Assembly: GCA_963978545.1 (NCBI GenBank)
Contig: OZ021732.1
Location: 44,402,059 to 44,466,058, forward strand
DNA from: Linyphia triangularis
Lineage: Eukaryota; Arthropoda; Arachnida; Araneae; Linyphiidae
Reading direction: 5' to 3'
Length of the DNA stretch: 64,000 bases
Notes under the pieces: model-generated
What the model was told of the DNA's origin: nothing
The model's input: only the letters and a program-made list of their open reading frames with translations
Databases searched by the model: none
Program-made: the position numbers and the translations under genes
Shown: piece after piece, positions 61,591 to 64,000 of the stretch
Numbering within the stretch: position 1 is the stretch's first letter
How the letters are laid out: every line of letters begins with the position of its first letter

Positions 61591-61758
61591 CTGAATATTA
61601 TCGGACAATATAAATTAGGAAATTATAATTAACGCCGATAAATCATCGCTGTAGCTCTAGAATTGAATTGAATCCATTGAATATATGCACAAAGTTTCAA
61701 GTAATAATTGTTGTTATGTTGGTATTAAAGCTTACAGTTGTACCAGGTTAAAAAGTTA

Positions 61759-63420
61759 CAGTGGCTCAAACAATTAAGAATACACTTCGTTTTTTGAGCA
61801 CATTAACACTTTGTATGGTGAATAATGCACAAAAATTGTAATTATAGCAAAACTTTTTGCAGAGGCATTAAACTATGGACATTTTACTTTGTATATACAC
61901 AAAAAATATAATAATTTATCAAAAATCATATTAGTCATACAGCTTTAAAACTTTATTAGTCAACTTTTGCAGTCAAAAAATTGAGAATACACTTATGAAA
62001 AATATGTTTATTTACCCCTAAATATTTTCAACTTGGCTGCTATTTTAATGTAATCTTGCATATTATAATTCTTAACCTTTTCAATGATATTTTTTTGCGT
62101 CGAAATTTGTTAGACGAACTTAAATCCAAACTTTTATACAGAAAATTGCTCTTCTAAGAGAAACTAGTATTGATGTAAGGAAATTTCTATTAAAGTTAAT
62201 TAAAAAAAAAGGAAAATCCTATATTGAAATACTAAATTTGTTGGTAGAAGCCACACGTGTGTTCAGAAAATCATTGGAAAACTTTATAAAATGATAGATC
62301 GATTGAAAATAAAAGTAAAAGAAAAAGGAAGGGAATTCTGGAAGGAAAAGGGTTGAAAAAGGAAGGGAATTCTGCATGATCTCACAAAAAGGAACATTTT
62401 GAAAGCAATCAAGGTTTATCATAAAGTAAATGCAGTCAAACTTGCTTCAGAAACTTCTCAAATAATTGACATAAGTGTAAGTGCTGAAACTGTGCGAAAT
62501 GTAATTAGACTAGCTGGATATCAAAGTCGAGTAATTAGGAAGAAACCGTTCGTGAGCTTGCAAAATTTGAAGTTTGTAAAAACTCATCAATTGAAGGCAA
62601 ATAACTTTTAGAAGAAAGTAATACATAGCGATGAAAGTAAATTCAACATTTTCGTTAGTAACGGTCGTCGCATCGAAAAAAAATTCGGCCTTCAGTTAAA
62701 CGTGGTGGTGGCTTCATCATGGTTTGGAATTGTATGGCTTCAACCAGAGTAAGAAATTTAGTTTTTATATAAGACATTATGAATCATATGGTTTACGTAG
62801 ATATATTCCACAACAATCTAAATGAAAGTGCTAAGAATTTGGGTTTAGATTGAAATTTCATATTCTAGCACCACAACGACCCCAAATACAAGGCACGCAG
62901 AGTCAAAATGTGGCGTATTTTTCATTGTAAAAAGTACACACACCACCACAGACTCCAACATCAATATCATAGAAAATCTAAGGGCCACACACGAAACAGT
63001 GGTCTTAAAGCATTAAATTAGAAATAAAGCCCATTTAAAACAAGTGTTGCAAGAATAATGGGTTAAATAGCTTCAAATACCATAAAAAGTTGATCAAATC
63101 GGTATCACGACGTTTGTATGACATTTTAAATGCCAAAGTACGTGCTCCTAAATATTGACACTTTCTTCGTGTGTGAGATATTACAAAAATTTCACTGGTG
63201 TATTCTAAATTTTTTAGGTAAAAATCTGCATATGTTTATTTAAAATGCTTTCGAAACTTTTCTATTAGAAGTTTTTTGTTTGTTCTTTATTTTTACTTTA
63301 ATTTAAAACATTCGTGTAAAATTAGAGACGTGTTTTCATTTCTTGATAATGAGTTATTTATATTGAAAGTTGGGTTTATTAAGTAAAAGTAAGGTGTATT
63401 CTCAATTATTTGAGCCACTG
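61759..63420 (+). mobile_element. Tc1-like transposon, decayed
   Basis: The terminal inverted repeats CAGTGGCTCAAACAATTAAG (left) and CAGTGGCTCAAATAATTGAG (right, - strand) start about 1.66 kb apart. TA precedes the left end; the right duplicate is mutated to CA. The interior holds a Tc1-type transposase relic on the + strand. Confidence 0.88.
62140..63150 (+). pseudogene. Tc1-like transposase, inactivated
   Basis: Recognisable blocks in order, spread over frames: a helix-turn-helix region with ISVSAETVRNVIRLAGYQSR (about 62468-62530), KVIHSDESKFNIF with the first catalytic Asp (about 62610-62650), GGGFIMVWNCMAS (about 62703-62740), and HHNDPKYKARRVKMW with the second Asp (about 62870-62915). 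INIIENLRA (about 62960-62985) then takes the place of the PDLNPIENLW motif, whose Asp is lost. At least four stops or shifts interrupt it. Confidence 0.83.
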
Positions 63421-63815
63421 CATGTACTGTTACAGCTCAACGAAAGTTAAAAACAACACAATTTGACGTAATATGATTGATTAAAATTAATATGAATGAC
63501 TTTTAATATGATTGATAATAACTAACTGTATGTAAAATGAATCAAGCCTCAACATAATTAACTAAAGCATCCATAAGCCATAAAACCAGTCTACTTGATT
63601 AATTGAAGGCTACCGATGTTTCTGTCTTATTAAAGACATTTACCTTTTTCTGAAATACTTATTTTGTATTATGTATTTTTAATCAAAACGTTATGCACCC
63701 ATCTCATTTCCTCCGAGATTGGGTGCGTTTCTTCCAAGTTTGATTTCAGACTAGGGGAATTGCTAAGCTGTATCAGAAACGAGTAGGCACGATATTGGTT
63801 GAAGTAAATATATCT

Positions 63816-63994
63816 GGTTGGTTGTATTCAGATTATCTGGAGCCGTCAGCAACACGAGGGCTATAATGCGCCGAAACATTCGCCATTAAACAAGCCAACA
63901 TACATTTACAAACACCCATGCCTAACACGGGACTCGAACCCGCAAACTCGCGGTCTAGAAGTTAGAACGCTAACCACTATACCGTTTGGTCGGC
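63816..63994 (-). mobile_element. tRNA-derived SINE, copy 9
   Basis: Full copy at the window end. The left duplication is GTAAATATATCT (63804-63815); the right one begins GTAAAT at 63995 and is cut by the window border. Confidence 0.88.
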
Positions 63995-64000
63995 GTAAAT

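Overview
The window is AT-rich, intron-rich animal DNA. Small exons are scattered over tens of kilobases with GT/AG splice sites, and the introns are full of transposons. The gene content, together with the repeat types (Tc1/mariner, PIF/Harbinger, hAT and TTAA-flanked MITEs, a tRNA-derived SINE, a solo LTR), suggests an arthropod, probably an arachnid such as a spider. The taxon is an inference from general resemblance, not a database match.

Left part (1-9041). A TTAA-flanked inverted-repeat element occupies 58-1509. At 2726-2875 on the + strand lies the last coding exon of a HOGA1-like 4-hydroxy-2-oxoglutarate aldolase; its other exons are outside the window. About 6 kb of AT-rich sequence separates it from the next gene, which converges on it from the other strand.

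Main gene (9042-61590, - strand). Twenty exons (59356 down to 9042), plus one probable upstream exon (61411-61590), join in phase without a stop. They encode a NACHT and WD-repeat domain protein (NWD1/NWD2-like): a P-loop ATPase module, a winged-helix/helical linker, more than a dozen WD blades and a Gln/Ser-rich tail. The modelled part is 1367 residues from the P-loop exon, or 1427 with the upstream exon. The N-terminus and promoter lie outside the window or were not recognised. Exon 33074-33170 was found by phase and homology reasoning; it restores the frame between 39779-39951 and 29131-29246.

Introns. These hold nine copies of one young tRNA-derived SINE (most with perfect 12-15 bp target duplications), a second SINE family, a mariner, two Tc1-like relics, a PIF/Harbinger transposase fragment, a foldback element split by a LINE insertion, two hAT-like elements, several TTAA MITE families, a Helitron-like tandem, a Gypsy-like solo LTR, minisatellites and (AT)n arrays. 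A possible nested + strand gene (38542-39661) with an EGF-like stretch and good splice sites sits in the intron 33171-39778.

The most notable points are the near-complete NWD-like STAND ATPase gene, the repeated phase-1 intron position within its WD blades, a hAT insertion that supplies the splice-acceptor tract of a NACHT exon, and the unexplained nested + strand exons.
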